Below, piece after piece: positions 6,568-12,719 of a stretch of DNA of 13,465 nt. How positions within the stretch are numbered: position 1 is the first letter of the stretch; the number at the start of each line of letters is the position of its first letter. The notes below the pieces were generated by a model, which had not been told where the DNA came from, did not search any database, and worked only from the letters and a program-made list of their open reading frames with translations. Origin of the DNA: Candidatus Woesearchaeota archaeon (GTDB taxonomy: Archaea; Nanobdellota; Nanobdellia; Woesearchaeales; UBA11576); NCBI GenBank assembly GCA_019322385.1, contig JAHWIS010000107.1:1-13465 (forward strand), in the 5' to 3' direction. The translations under genes and the position numbers were made by a program.

Positions 6568-7914
6568 TCATTCTTTCATTGCTGTCGGGCTTGACCCGCC
6601 ATGCCATGTAAAACGCGGCCTAACCCGCATCATCATTATCTTCTCATTAAGATCGTCAAACACTACAGCAGTACCTTTCAATGGAGGCAGGTTGTTCATC
6701 GCTCGTTCTATGCCATGCTCCATATAGCTCTGCGCCAGCAATCCGAGCGCCTGCACATCAAGACGCGCAGTTATCCTGTGAGACAAGACAGTATCTGACT
6801 GAGTCATCACATCTGTGTGTATCTTTCCTGGCTGCTGCGTCGCGACAACAAGGGATATCCCTGGCTGCCTTCCTTCCCGCATGATTACCTTCAATGGCTC
6901 TGTCGCTGCATTCGCAGCCTTCTCGTCTTTTGGCAGGAACTCATGAGCCTCGTCGATGACAAGCCACACTAACGGCATCTTCTGCTTCTCTGCCTCTGCT
7001 GCAGTCTTCTCTTCAAAATACTCTTCAAGATACTTGATATCAGAAAGCTCCTCTTCCTTTCGATAAGCCATTCGCGTTACAAACAAGTGCCGCGACACGA
7101 TTCCCACGACAAGCGCCTTCACATCCCAGCCTCCAGGCATTGTAGCATAGCAGCTTACATCAAGCACTGCTATCTGTCCGCCTTTTGCAAGGTCATCTAT
7201 CGGCGTCCCTTTCTCTGAAAAGACTCCCCATCCTTCTGCTGTTGTGAACATGTTCTTCACTGCAGATTTTGTGATTGCATCTGTCGCCTTATCCGCATCG
7301 ATGAAACCAAGTATGTCCTTCATGAAGAACTTGTCTTTCTTCTCGCTGAGCTGCTCCACTATCTCCTGGATATACAGACCATTTGAAGAATACTTGTCCT
7401 GCTTGAACGCAACGCACCAATCCTCGCCTGTTATCTGGTGCGGCTCGATAGAGAAAGCCACATCTGTACGGATACCTTTCTTCTTATATTCCTCGTAATA
7501 TTTTGCCGGCGTGAATATCTTGAGGTCGACAGGATGCGGCTTGAGTCCATAAGGGTCCAGTAATTCCTTTTCTTTCTGGTTCGCATGGCCCATTGTCCAA
7601 TAGATGCCCATCGTGTCCAACAGTATGATGCTCAGGTTCTGTTTTACTGCAGGCTCGAGCATAGAAAGCCCTTCAGCCATCACTCCCATTGTATAGGACT
7701 TGCCGCCGCCCCTCTTGCCGCAAATCAAAACAACATGTGCTCCTGAGATGTCCATGTACACCTTCTTGTCCAGAAACAGCCTATCCAACTTCTCCACATA
7801 CTGCCTTCCGAGAAGTATAGCTCCTTTTGTACCGTATTTCTTCACATCCCTCGGCAACCTACCGATTACAACTGCTTGCTCTTCTTTTTTCCCCTCTTTT
7901 TTCTCTTCAGGCAT
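6568..7914 (-). CDS. HerA/DUF87-type P-loop ATPase
   Basis: FtsK/HerA-superfamily ATPase of 448 residues. Walker A is GKRGGGKS (66-73, K72), Walker B is LVWLVIDEAH (316-324 region, D321/E322), the sensor stretch VVATQQPGKIHTDV (356-369) follows, and R380 in SHRIT is a likely arginine finger. Classical HerA works with the nuclease NurA in DNA end resection. Neither NurA nor Mre11/Rad50 is nearby, and there is no obvious N-terminal HAS barrel of full size, so a DNA-repair role should not be assumed. Related DUF87 ATPases also act in DNA or protein translocation at membranes. The start codon overlaps the trmB stop by 8 bases, so the gene is translated from the trmB transcript. Neighbours include a FlaI-like ATPase, coiled-coil proteins and membrane proteins, which suggests a transport or assembly machine. 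The N-terminal 15 residues are Lys/Glu-rich. Confidence 0.88.
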   Translation of the reverse strand: MPEEKKEGKKEEQAVVIGRLPRDVKKYGTKGAILLGRQYVEKLDRLFLDKKVYMDISGAHVVLICGKRGGGKSYTMGVMAEGLSMLEPAVKQNLSIILLDTMGIYWTMGHANQKEKELLDPYGLKPHPVDLKIFTPAKYYEEYKKKGIRTDVAFSIEPHQITGEDWCVAFKQDKYSSNGLYIQEIVEQLSEKKDKFFMKDILGFIDADKATDAITKSAVKNMFTTAEGWGVFSEKGTPIDDLAKGGQIAVLDVSCYATMPGGWDVKALVVGIVSRHLFVTRMAYRKEEELSDIKYLEEYFEEKTAAEAEKQKMPLVWLVIDEAHEFLPKDEKAANAATEPLKVIMREGRQPGISLVVATQQPGKIHTDVMTQSDTVLSHRITARLDVQALGLLAQSYMEHGIERAMNNLPPLKGTAVVFDDLNEKIMMMRVRPRFTWHGGSSPTAMKE

Positions 7915-8665
7915 TTTTTGCTATGCTCCACAATAATTTTGCATAATTCTTGAATGAATCAGCGACCTCTTGGTTCTGTATCACGACAGAGAAAGATTTG
8001 CCTTTGTTTATCCCTATTGTCACTGTATCTGCATAGATCTCCATCCATGCATGTGTGATTATGCCTTCAGGCATGTAACGCACTTCACTCAAAGGATATG
8101 CCGCTGATTTTTTGCCGAAAGGTTCCTTTGCATATTCATTATACAAGTAATGGCATTTTATCCCTTTTTCATATCTTCTTTTATGATACTCTGCAAAGTA
8201 CGGTGTAAGCCGGTCATAAGGTGTCTTTGCTATTCCTATTACCCACATCTCATCCCCCTTCTTCATGATCTTTAGTGTCCTTTCCCTTGCTGTCTGGATT
8301 CCTCGCAAGCCGTCAAACACCTGTGCTGTTTCTTCAGTCTTAGCGATCTCATGTCTAAGTTCTAATTCTGGGATAAGTTTCTGGAGGTCTTTCTCCTGAT
8401 CTTTCAACAGATTCTGTTTCTCTTGAAGATACACAAAAAGCCTGTTAGGATCTGCCGCTCTGAAGTATTTGGTCTTTCTCTTGACTATGTGGCTTGCAAG
8501 ACCTTTCTTTGCCAGCCTATCAAGTATCTGATATACCTTAGAAACAGAGACTCCTGATTCTTCGACCAGCGGTCCTGATGTAGTCTCTCCAAGACTGATA
8601 AGAGCAGTGTATACCTTGATCTCTCCCTCAGTCAGACCCAGTTCACGTAAAGGCTCTAAGTTCAT
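7907..8665 (-). CDS. TrmB-family transcriptional regulator
   Basis: A 252-residue DNA-binding protein. Residues 1-75 form a winged helix-turn-helix (LTEGEIKVYTALISLG, then SGVSVSKVYQILDRLAKKGL), the classic TrmB domain. About 76-110 is a helical linker, probably for dimerisation. About 116-250 matches the TrmB-type C-terminal effector region (GIQTARERTLKIMKKGDEMWVIG). In characterised TrmB proteins this region binds sugars; the ligand here is unknown. The protein is short compared with sugar-binding TrmB members, so it may belong to the TrmB-like subgroup without a sugar domain. A TATA box (8687-8695) about 26 bases upstream implies a leaderless mRNA. It is the first gene of an operon with the HerA-like ATPase and is divergent from a lipoprotein gene; two identical 18-bp repeats between them are candidate operators for this protein (inference). 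Confidence 0.9.
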   Translation of the reverse strand: MNLEPLRELGLTEGEIKVYTALISLGETTSGPLVEESGVSVSKVYQILDRLAKKGLASHIVKRKTKYFRAADPNRLFVYLQEKQNLLKDQEKDLQKLIPELELRHEIAKTEETAQVFDGLRGIQTARERTLKIMKKGDEMWVIGIAKTPYDRLTPYFAEYHKRRYEKGIKCHYLYNEYAKEPFGKKSAAYPLSEVRYMPEGIITHAWMEIYADTVTIGINKGKSFSVVIQNQEVADSFKNYAKLLWSIAKNA

Positions 8666-8686
8666 GATTATAACTAATCAGGCCTT

Positions 8687-8695
8687 GTATTTAAT
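8687..8695 (-). promoter_or_regulatory. TATA box of the trmB-herA operon
   Basis: ATTAAATAC on the minus strand, centred about 26 bases upstream of the ATG at 8665, which implies a leaderless transcript. Confidence 0.6.
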
Positions 8696-8704
8696 GTTTT
8701 CTAT

Positions 8705-8747
8705 TATTTCCCCCTAAAGGGATAGCGAATATTTCCCCCTAAAGGGA
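8705..8747. repeat. Two identical 18-bp direct repeats, candidate operators
   Basis: TATTTCCCCCTAAAGGGA occurs at 8705-8722 and again at 8730-8747, 25 bp apart. Each copy contains an inverted repeat TCCC-CCTAAA-GGGA, as expected for a dimeric regulator. The pair fills the space between the two divergent TATA boxes: the left copy ends 9 bp from the trmB TATA box and the right copy 8 bp from the lipoprotein TATA box, so each copy is just upstream of a BRE. The adjacent TrmB protein is the obvious candidate binder. TrmB-like proteins of Thermococcales are known to activate from sites upstream of BRE/TATA and to repress from sites downstream. Activation of one or both genes is therefore plausible, but inferred. 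Confidence 0.75.
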
Positions 8748-8755
8748 AGAGAGAA

Positions 8756-8763
8756 TTTATATA
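8756..8763 (+). promoter_or_regulatory. TATA box of the lipoprotein gene
   Basis: TTTATATA, with transcription start expected near 8786. That leaves a leader of about 22 bases carrying the Shine-Dalgarno AAAGGTGAT (8795-8803) before the ATG at 8808. Confidence 0.6.
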
Positions 8764-8807
8764 GTTCATACCACTACTTAGTAATAACAAAAATAAAGGT
8801 GATACCA

Positions 8808-9380
8808 ATGATAAAGACAATAAAATATGCTTTGCTGACCGCAGCTATCAGTCTGCTTTCAGCCACAGGATGCAAAGAGCAGCCGTCAAGGCTCGAAACA
8901 AACCTAAAGACAATAGGCGCGTATGTTACGCAGAACGGAAAAGAGACAGATTATTGCCCTAAGAATCAGATAATACAGAAAGGCAATGTCACTGTTGTTT
9001 GTGGCGATGAGGATTCACATACATACAGATTGAGAGTTCCAGGTGTCACATTGCGTGAAGGCACAGATGCCGAGACAACAGGTGATCTGGAAATAAGCAT
9101 GCTTGTGGAAGGCAATCCAGATTGGGAAGGCGATGCAGACGTCCCTGGCTCGATAGATATCAAGATGGTAAACGAGGATGGATGGCCGATCAGTCTGAAC
9201 GAAAAAGGATTCAATGGCTTTGGAAAAGAAGATTCTTCTGGAGAACACATGAAGTATCCTACTTTTTTCAACTATCCCAGCTCACCTCTTCCTGAAGAAA
9301 GAGACAAGAATGAACGCTATCTTGCAACCAGGTATGGTGAGCAGGTAACAGAGGATATTGTTTCCAAATTAGGATTATAA
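8808..9380 (+). CDS. Predicted secreted lipoprotein of unknown function
   Basis: A 190-residue protein with a lipoprotein signal peptide: basic MIKTIK, a hydrophobic core (residues 7-18) and ATGC ending at C22, a near-match to a lipobox with Ala rather than Leu at -3. The mature part is polar and acidic with a likely beta-rich middle, and two further cysteines (in DYCPKN and VVCGDE) that could form a disulfide outside the cell. I do not recognise the family. The ATG at 8808 is chosen over the GTG at 8799 because the GTG lies inside the Shine-Dalgarno AAAGGTGAT and the ATG has good spacing from it. The gene is divergent from trmB with two repeats between, so it is probably controlled by that regulator. 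A T-rich tract follows the stop. It may be an extracellular part of the surrounding membrane system, or simply the regulator's target. Confidence 0.8.
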   Translation: MIKTIKYALLTAAISLLSATGCKEQPSRLETNLKTIGAYVTQNGKETDYCPKNQIIQKGNVTVVCGDEDSHTYRLRVPGVTLREGTDAETTGDLEISMLVEGNPDWEGDADVPGSIDIKMVNEDGWPISLNEKGFNGFGKEDSSGEHMKYPTFFNYPSSPLPEERDKNERYLATRYGEQVTEDIVSKLGL

Positions 9381-9398
9381 TTTTTGTTTCTTCTTTTC
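9381..9398 (+). terminator. T-rich terminator after the lipoprotein gene
   Basis: TTTTTGTTTCTTCTTTTC directly follows the stop codon, an oligo-T tract of the kind that ends archaeal transcripts. Confidence 0.5.
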
Positions 9399-9437
9399 AT
9401 TACCATTTCATAACCAGAACACTAATCCGACGAAACA

Positions 9438-9445
9438 TTTAAAAA
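9438..9445 (+). promoter_or_regulatory. TATA box of the coiled-coil protein gene at 9468
   Basis: TTTAAAAA centred about 26 bases before the ATG at 9468, implying a leaderless mRNA; no Shine-Dalgarno sequence is seen. Confidence 0.6.
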
Positions 9446-9467
9446 CACGCTCCCCTATTATCAGCGC

Positions 9468-10085
9468 ATGCCCGAAGACACTCCTACTGAAGCTGTGCTA
9501 AGCATGAGGCAACAGGGCCTCACCAACAATCAGGTCATTGCGACGCTTCAGAGGCAGGGCTATAATACTAACCAGATCCTTGATGCCATGAACCAGGCAG
9601 ATATAAGGATGCAGACAAAAAGACCGTTTGATACTGAAGGTGGTAAAATGCCAGAAAATATTCCAGGACAACCTCTTGCCGCAGGCGCTGCAGCTCCTGC
9701 TCCAGCACCTTATCCAGGCGAAGAGCTTCCGCCTGCTGAGCCTTCCGCTGATACAGAGCGCATCGAAGAGCTTGCAGAGGCGATCATCGAAGAGAAATGG
9801 ACCGATCTCATGGAGAATATCAACCGCATTGTAGAATGGAAAGACAAGACAGAGACAAGGATAACCCAGATCGAGACTGCTGTGAAGTCGATGAAGGATG
9901 ACTTCGACAAGATGCACACCTCTGTGCTGGAACGTGTAGGAGAGTACGACAAGCACATCGGAGAGGTAGGCACTGAAGTAAAAGCTCTGGAAAAAGTGTT
10001 CCAGAAAGTGCTGCCAGGATTCATCGAGAATGTCTCTGAACTTTCCAGGATTACAGATGATATGAAGAAGCACACATCAGAATAA
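9468..10085 (+). CDS. Coiled-coil protein with UBA-like N-terminal helices
   Basis: A 205-residue soluble protein of no named family that I recognise. Residues 8-48 form a compact helical unit with two similar turns, RQQGLTNNQVIATL and RQGYNTNQILDAM, in the style of a UBA-like three-helix bundle with a GY turn. About 60-95 is a Pro/Ala/Glu-rich linker. About 96-200 is a long charged coiled coil (EKWTDLMENINRIVEWKD and onward) ending in VLPGFIENVSELSRITDDM. The general plan, Pro/Ala linker plus coiled coil, parallels the protein at 5954-6538 and loosely recalls archaellum FlaC-type proteins. It is transcribed alone from a leaderless promoter and is convergent with the three membrane protein genes. 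An adaptor or scaffold role is inference from architecture and neighbours. Confidence 0.85.
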   Translation: MPEDTPTEAVLSMRQQGLTNNQVIATLQRQGYNTNQILDAMNQADIRMQTKRPFDTEGGKMPENIPGQPLAAGAAAPAPAPYPGEELPPAEPSADTERIEELAEAIIEEKWTDLMENINRIVEWKDKTETRITQIETAVKSMKDDFDKMHTSVLERVGEYDKHIGEVGTEVKALEKVFQKVLPGFIENVSELSRITDDMKKHTSE

Positions 10086-10088
10086 TAA

Positions 10089-10110
10089 TTTTATTTTTAT
10101 CTTTATTTCT
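10089..10110 (+). terminator. T-rich terminator after the 9468 gene
   Basis: The short space between two convergent genes is T-rich on the plus strand, with runs such as TTTTATTTTTATC, suitable for ending the plus-strand transcript. No matching tract is seen for the minus-strand gene. Confidence 0.45.
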
Positions 10111-10113
10111 ATG

Positions 10114-10689
10114 TTATTGTTTTGATACTGAAAGAAGCCGTATAGTCAGGGAACCTACCATCAGCAGGAATAAAAGACCTAGTGTCTTTGGATGGAATAT
10201 CACCCTTCCTACATTCTGGTTGAAGTCTCCTGTGTCTGTTGCAAGGCCTTCTTCCCCAACCTCAGTTGGTTCAGCTCCAGGCTCTTCAGAAAAAGGCAGT
10301 AAGGCCCCACCGTACACTGCGCCGAGTGCGCCGACAAATACTATGCCTGCGATTATGAGCAGGAACCAATGTGGCGTCTCCCACCCGCCTGACGCGTAGC
10401 TGACTATGGACTCCCACTTTGTTCCGAACGACAGCAGAAGCAGGAAAAAGAAGATAATGAGCAGGAACAGCAGCACGAACCATGGCGCCATCACTGCAAT
10501 GACCTGCACTACGCCAGGCACGAACAGCATCATTATAGCGATTGAAAGGGCTATCAATGAGTGCAGCCCTTTGTTCTCTCCGAATATCTTTGATTTCTCG
10601 AGAAGTGCGAATACGATGACAAATACAAGAAGCACAGGGAATATCACTGAAAAATGCTGCGCAAGACCTATATCCAAAAATGTCGCCAT
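10114..10689 (-). CDS. Five-helix membrane protein, paralogue A
   Basis: A 191-residue integral membrane protein of unknown function. Predicted helices lie at about 13-31, 43-63, 65-88, 107-131 and 168-186. The first helix and following loop, FPVLLVFVIVFALLEKSKIFG (17-37), match the same part of the two genes that follow upstream: LPFLLVFTLVFAILEKSKVLG and LPFILVFTIVFAIMQRVKPLG. It differs from them in an acidic Gly/Glu/Thr-rich loop (about 133-160) before the last helix and lacks their C-terminal KEPK motif. The start has an AGGGGT Shine-Dalgarno (10695-10700) 5 bases upstream. A TATA-like element (10721-10728) and a terminator just before it suggest separate transcription from the other two. 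No catalytic residues are evident. Confidence 0.85.
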   Translation of the reverse strand: MATFLDIGLAQHFSVIFPVLLVFVIVFALLEKSKIFGENKGLHSLIALSIAIMMLFVPGVVQVIAVMAPWFVLLFLLIIFFFLLLLSFGTKWESIVSYASGGWETPHWFLLIIAGIVFVGALGAVYGGALLPFSEEPGAEPTEVGEEGLATDTGDFNQNVGRVIFHPKTLGLLFLLMVGSLTIRLLSVSKQ

Positions 10690-10720
10690 TCTCTACCCCT
10701 TTTATTGGTGATTACTGATA

Positions 10721-10728
10721 TAATATAT
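10721..10728 (-). promoter_or_regulatory. Possible TATA box of membrane protein gene A
   Basis: ATATATTA on the minus strand inside the near-palindrome GATATAATATATC (10717-10729). Expected transcription start is near 10698, which would leave only part of the AGGGGT Shine-Dalgarno in the message; the exact start is uncertain. Its place right after a terminator supports a separate promoter. Confidence 0.4.
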
Positions 10729-10741
10729 CGATAATAAAAAC

Positions 10742-10766
10742 AAAAAAAAGGACTCAGTCCTTTTTT
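10742..10766 (-). terminator. Hairpin plus U-tract terminator overlapping the stop of membrane protein gene B
   Basis: A6-GGAC, loop TCA, GTCC-T6 (10744-10766) forms a ten-base-pair stem on either strand. On the minus strand it is followed by T8 (10742-10749). The stop codon of the gene ending at 10754 lies within the hairpin's centre. It resembles a bacterial-type intrinsic terminator; in archaea the T8 alone may suffice. Confidence 0.6.
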
Positions 10767-11389
10767 GCAAACATGTCCTTGAAGGCCTTTCCGAACTTAT
10801 CAAAGCCGGTCTCCGCATTATCCTTCTTGGGCTCCTTCGTGATGTACCAGATGATTATCGCGAATATGGCCACCACTATCAGCATTGCCTGCGTGTCTGG
10901 GTTGTCGAGCCAGTATAGCCAGTTCGGCAGATAATAGAACCATCCTGCTGCCCTTCCGAAGATATATATGACAATGATGAATGCGAAGAATGCTACCCAA
11001 CCAGAGAGCTTTCCGCCCCACTCTGCCCTTCCACCGAAGAGTCCGACAATCAACAATACCATCAGTATGGCCACAAGCACTATAGAGACCTGCGGCAGTG
11101 CATTGTTTATGATGTTGACGATGTCAGCATCTGCAGGATAATAACCGAGTACGTGAGGTATCACGACCGCTAGCGCCATCACAAGCGAGATCACCACATT
11201 GAAAGGTTTGTTCCTTCCTTCCTCTGAGCCTAGCGGCTTTACCCTCTGCATTATCGCGAATACGATTGTGAATACAAGGATGAATGGTAATATCACGTCG
11301 GATAAGCCCCAGTATTCAAGTCTGTAGAAGATGTTCCTGAAGATGCCTCCTCCTCCAGTGCCAGTAGCGTAAGGGTAACCATTTACCAT
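10754..11389 (-). CDS. Five-helix membrane protein, paralogue B
   Basis: A 211-residue integral membrane protein of unknown function. After a Gly-rich start (8-15) the predicted helices are at about 31-49, 62-80, 98-118, 129-149 and 166-184, followed by a basic cytoplasmic tail. The first helix DVILPFILVFTIVFAIMQRVKPLG and the second (PFNVVISLVMALAVV) match the neighbours in sequence and spacing. The last helix ends WYITKEPKK, like WIVKEPKAKK in paralogue C, so B and C are the closer pair. It starts 39 bases after the stop of C with a strong Shine-Dalgarno AGGAGGT (11397-11403, 7-base spacing), so the two form an operon. An aromatic-rich loop (FYYLPNWLYWLDN, 151-163) sits between helices 4 and 5; paralogue C has a similar W-rich loop there. 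Confidence 0.87.
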   Translation of the reverse strand: MVNGYPYATGTGGGGIFRNIFYRLEYWGLSDVILPFILVFTIVFAIMQRVKPLGSEEGRNKPFNVVISLVMALAVVIPHVLGYYPADADIVNIINNALPQVSIVLVAILMVLLIVGLFGGRAEWGGKLSGWVAFFAFIIVIYIFGRAAGWFYYLPNWLYWLDNPDTQAMLIVVAIFAIIIWYITKEPKKDNAETGFDKFGKAFKDMFAKKD

Positions 11390-11428
11390 TTTATTGACCT
11401 CCTTTTTTAGGTATTGTTAGTTTTTTGA

Positions 11429-11986
11429 TTATGCTTCTTCTGCAGCAGCTTTCTTTGCTTTCGGCTCTTTCACGATCCAATATACAAAACCGATCATGCC
11501 CAAAACAAGGACTATAGATGCTACAGTTGTGCTGTCATAATGCGATGCAAGCCAGTTCCATGCAGGCTCCAGCCATCCGAGGGCATTGAAAAAAATAAGC
11601 AAGAGCCCTATGAACATGATTATTGTGAAGAAGGTCTGCCATCCTTTCTGGAGGAACACCCCTTCTTTTGTCTCTTTCATGAAGCTTCCGATAAGCAGCA
11701 GGAAGCACACGCTCATCATGAGCAGCAATACCATGTTTGCCATGGTCTCGTTTATCACTGCCACAAGCCTTGAGGATGCTACAACAAGGAAAGCGACCAC
11801 GAATGCAATCATTGAGTTCAGGTTCTTTCTTGTGAACTCACCATCCTTTGTCTTTTCAGTGCCAAGCACTTTTGACTTTTCAAGGATCGCAAAAACAAGC
11901 GTGAAAACAAGCAGGAAAGGAAGTACTACATCATAGATTCCCAACCTAACAAAAAATTCTATTACACCTCTAAATGCACTTGCCAT
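11429..11986 (-). CDS. Five-helix membrane protein, paralogue C
   Basis: A 185-residue integral membrane protein of unknown function, first gene of the operon. Predicted helices are at about 19-36, 56-73, 80-102, 116-137 and 153-171. The first carries YDVVLPFLLVFTLVFAILEK, the second NLNSMIAFVVAFLVV, and the protein ends with a basic then acidic Ala-rich tail after KEPK. I chose the Met at 11986 (MASAFRGV) rather than an in-frame Met at 12043: a TATA box (12011-12018) lies about 28 bases upstream of 11986, inside the longer reading, so the extra 19 residues would be promoter sequence. Paralogue B follows in the same transcript. Together the set resembles a heteromeric membrane complex built by gene duplication. 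Confidence 0.85.
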   Translation of the reverse strand: MASAFRGVIEFFVRLGIYDVVLPFLLVFTLVFAILEKSKVLGTEKTKDGEFTRKNLNSMIAFVVAFLVVASSRLVAVINETMANMVLLLMMSVCFLLLIGSFMKETKEGVFLQKGWQTFFTIIMFIGLLLIFFNALGWLEPAWNWLASHYDSTTVASIVLVLGMIGFVYWIVKEPKAKKAAAEEA

Positions 11987-12010
11987 ACATGCCTCTAAAT
12001 AGGAATTGAG

Positions 12011-12018
12011 TATATAAA
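12011..12018 (-). promoter_or_regulatory. TATA box of the membrane protein C-B operon
   Basis: TTTATATA on the minus strand, centred about 28 bases upstream of the ATG at 11986. The transcript would be leaderless or nearly so, and the box excludes the longer in-frame start at 12043. Confidence 0.65.
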
Positions 12019-12072
12019 TGTTTCGCTTTATTCTGGACGTCAAATTACCGAATTAAGCTCCAAAACGTAAGA

Positions 12073-12080
12073 TTTATAAC
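12073..12080 (+). promoter_or_regulatory. TATA box of the translin-peptidase operon
   Basis: TTTATAAC, with transcription start expected near 12102. The short leader carries a partial Shine-Dalgarno GGTG (12104-12107) before the ATG at 12113. Confidence 0.5.
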
Positions 12081-12112
12081 AGAACAGGGACTGTTTAAAA
12101 ATCGGTGTTACC

Positions 12113-12694
12113 ATGCTTGACAAAAAGGATTTGGAATCAATAAAATCAAAGATTGATGCTTATGAACAGCAGAGGGACAAGGTGATCCGCACCTCAAGGG
12201 ATGTGGTGAAGCTCTCCAAGAAAGTCATCTATGCCCTGCATAGGAAGGACATGCGGTCTGCTGGCAAATCAGTCTCTGACATGAACAAGGAATTCAAGAA
12301 GCTTGTATCTACTGCAAAACATCCCAAACTTCTGAGTTCAGGCTCTTACAAGGTCGCAGTACAGGAGTATGTAGAGGCTCTCTGCTTCTATGAGCTGATG
12401 AAGAACAACCGCATACCGACCAACACAAAGCTCAAGCTGGATCCTGAGTTCTACCTCATGGGCCTTATTGACCTCACTGGAGAACTCGTCAGGAAGTCTA
12501 TCAACTCTGCGATCAAGGGGGACTACAAGACATCTGTCAAGCTCAAGGAGCTTGTCTCTGAGCTTTATGATGAGCTTCTGCTCTTTGATTTTGCTGGCGG
12601 TGAGCTGCGGAAGAAGTTTGATTCTATAAAATATGACCTGAAGAAGCTTGACGATCTTGTGCTGAACCTCAAGCTCAGCAAGAAGATCAAGTGA
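12113..12694 (+). CDS. Translin-family protein
   Basis: A 193-residue, all-helical protein of the translin/TRAX family, which forms ring-like oligomers that bind single-stranded RNA or DNA. In eukaryotes translin with TRAX (C3PO) cleaves RNA; archaeal homologues bind and in some cases process RNA. The family hallmark is FYLMGLIDLTGELVRKSINSA (about 117-137) with the following GDYKTSVKLKELVSELYDELLLFDF and the C-terminal GGELRKKFDSIKYDLKKLDDLV. Length is normal for archaeal members. Candidate acidic residues for nuclease activity (E129, and the E/D in SELYDELLLFD) are present, but I cannot say it is catalytic. It is followed 25 bases later by the M20 peptidase gene, probably in one transcript. 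Confidence 0.9.
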   Translation: MLDKKDLESIKSKIDAYEQQRDKVIRTSRDVVKLSKKVIYALHRKDMRSAGKSVSDMNKEFKKLVSTAKHPKLLSSGSYKVAVQEYVEALCFYELMKNNRIPTNTKLKLDPEFYLMGLIDLTGELVRKSINSAIKGDYKTSVKLKELVSELYDELLLFDFAGGELRKKFDSIKYDLKKLDDLVLNLKLSKKIK

Positions 12695-12719
12695 CGAGTC
12701 AGCTGGATGGGGAGATCTG

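Noticed and set aside
6568..7914. Reading the HerA-like ATPase as a DNA end-resection enzyme
   Set aside because: No nurA, mre11 or rad50 nearby and a different operon partner; only the ATPase family is supported.
8705..8747. Start of a CRISPR array
   Set aside because: Only two short repeats with a 7-base spacer, in a promoter region and with no cas genes; operators are the better explanation.
8799..8807. GTG start for the lipoprotein
   Set aside because: The GTG is part of the Shine-Dalgarno AAAGGTGAT; the ATG at 8808 gives a cleaner signal peptide.
9498..10073. 191-residue open frame on the minus strand inside the coiled-coil gene
   Set aside because: Cys/His/Phe-rich, low-plausibility protein fully antisense to a gene with its own promoter and terminator.
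11987..12043. N-terminal extension of membrane protein C starting at 12043
   Set aside because: The extension contains the TATA box (12011-12018); its paralogues have no such basic leader.
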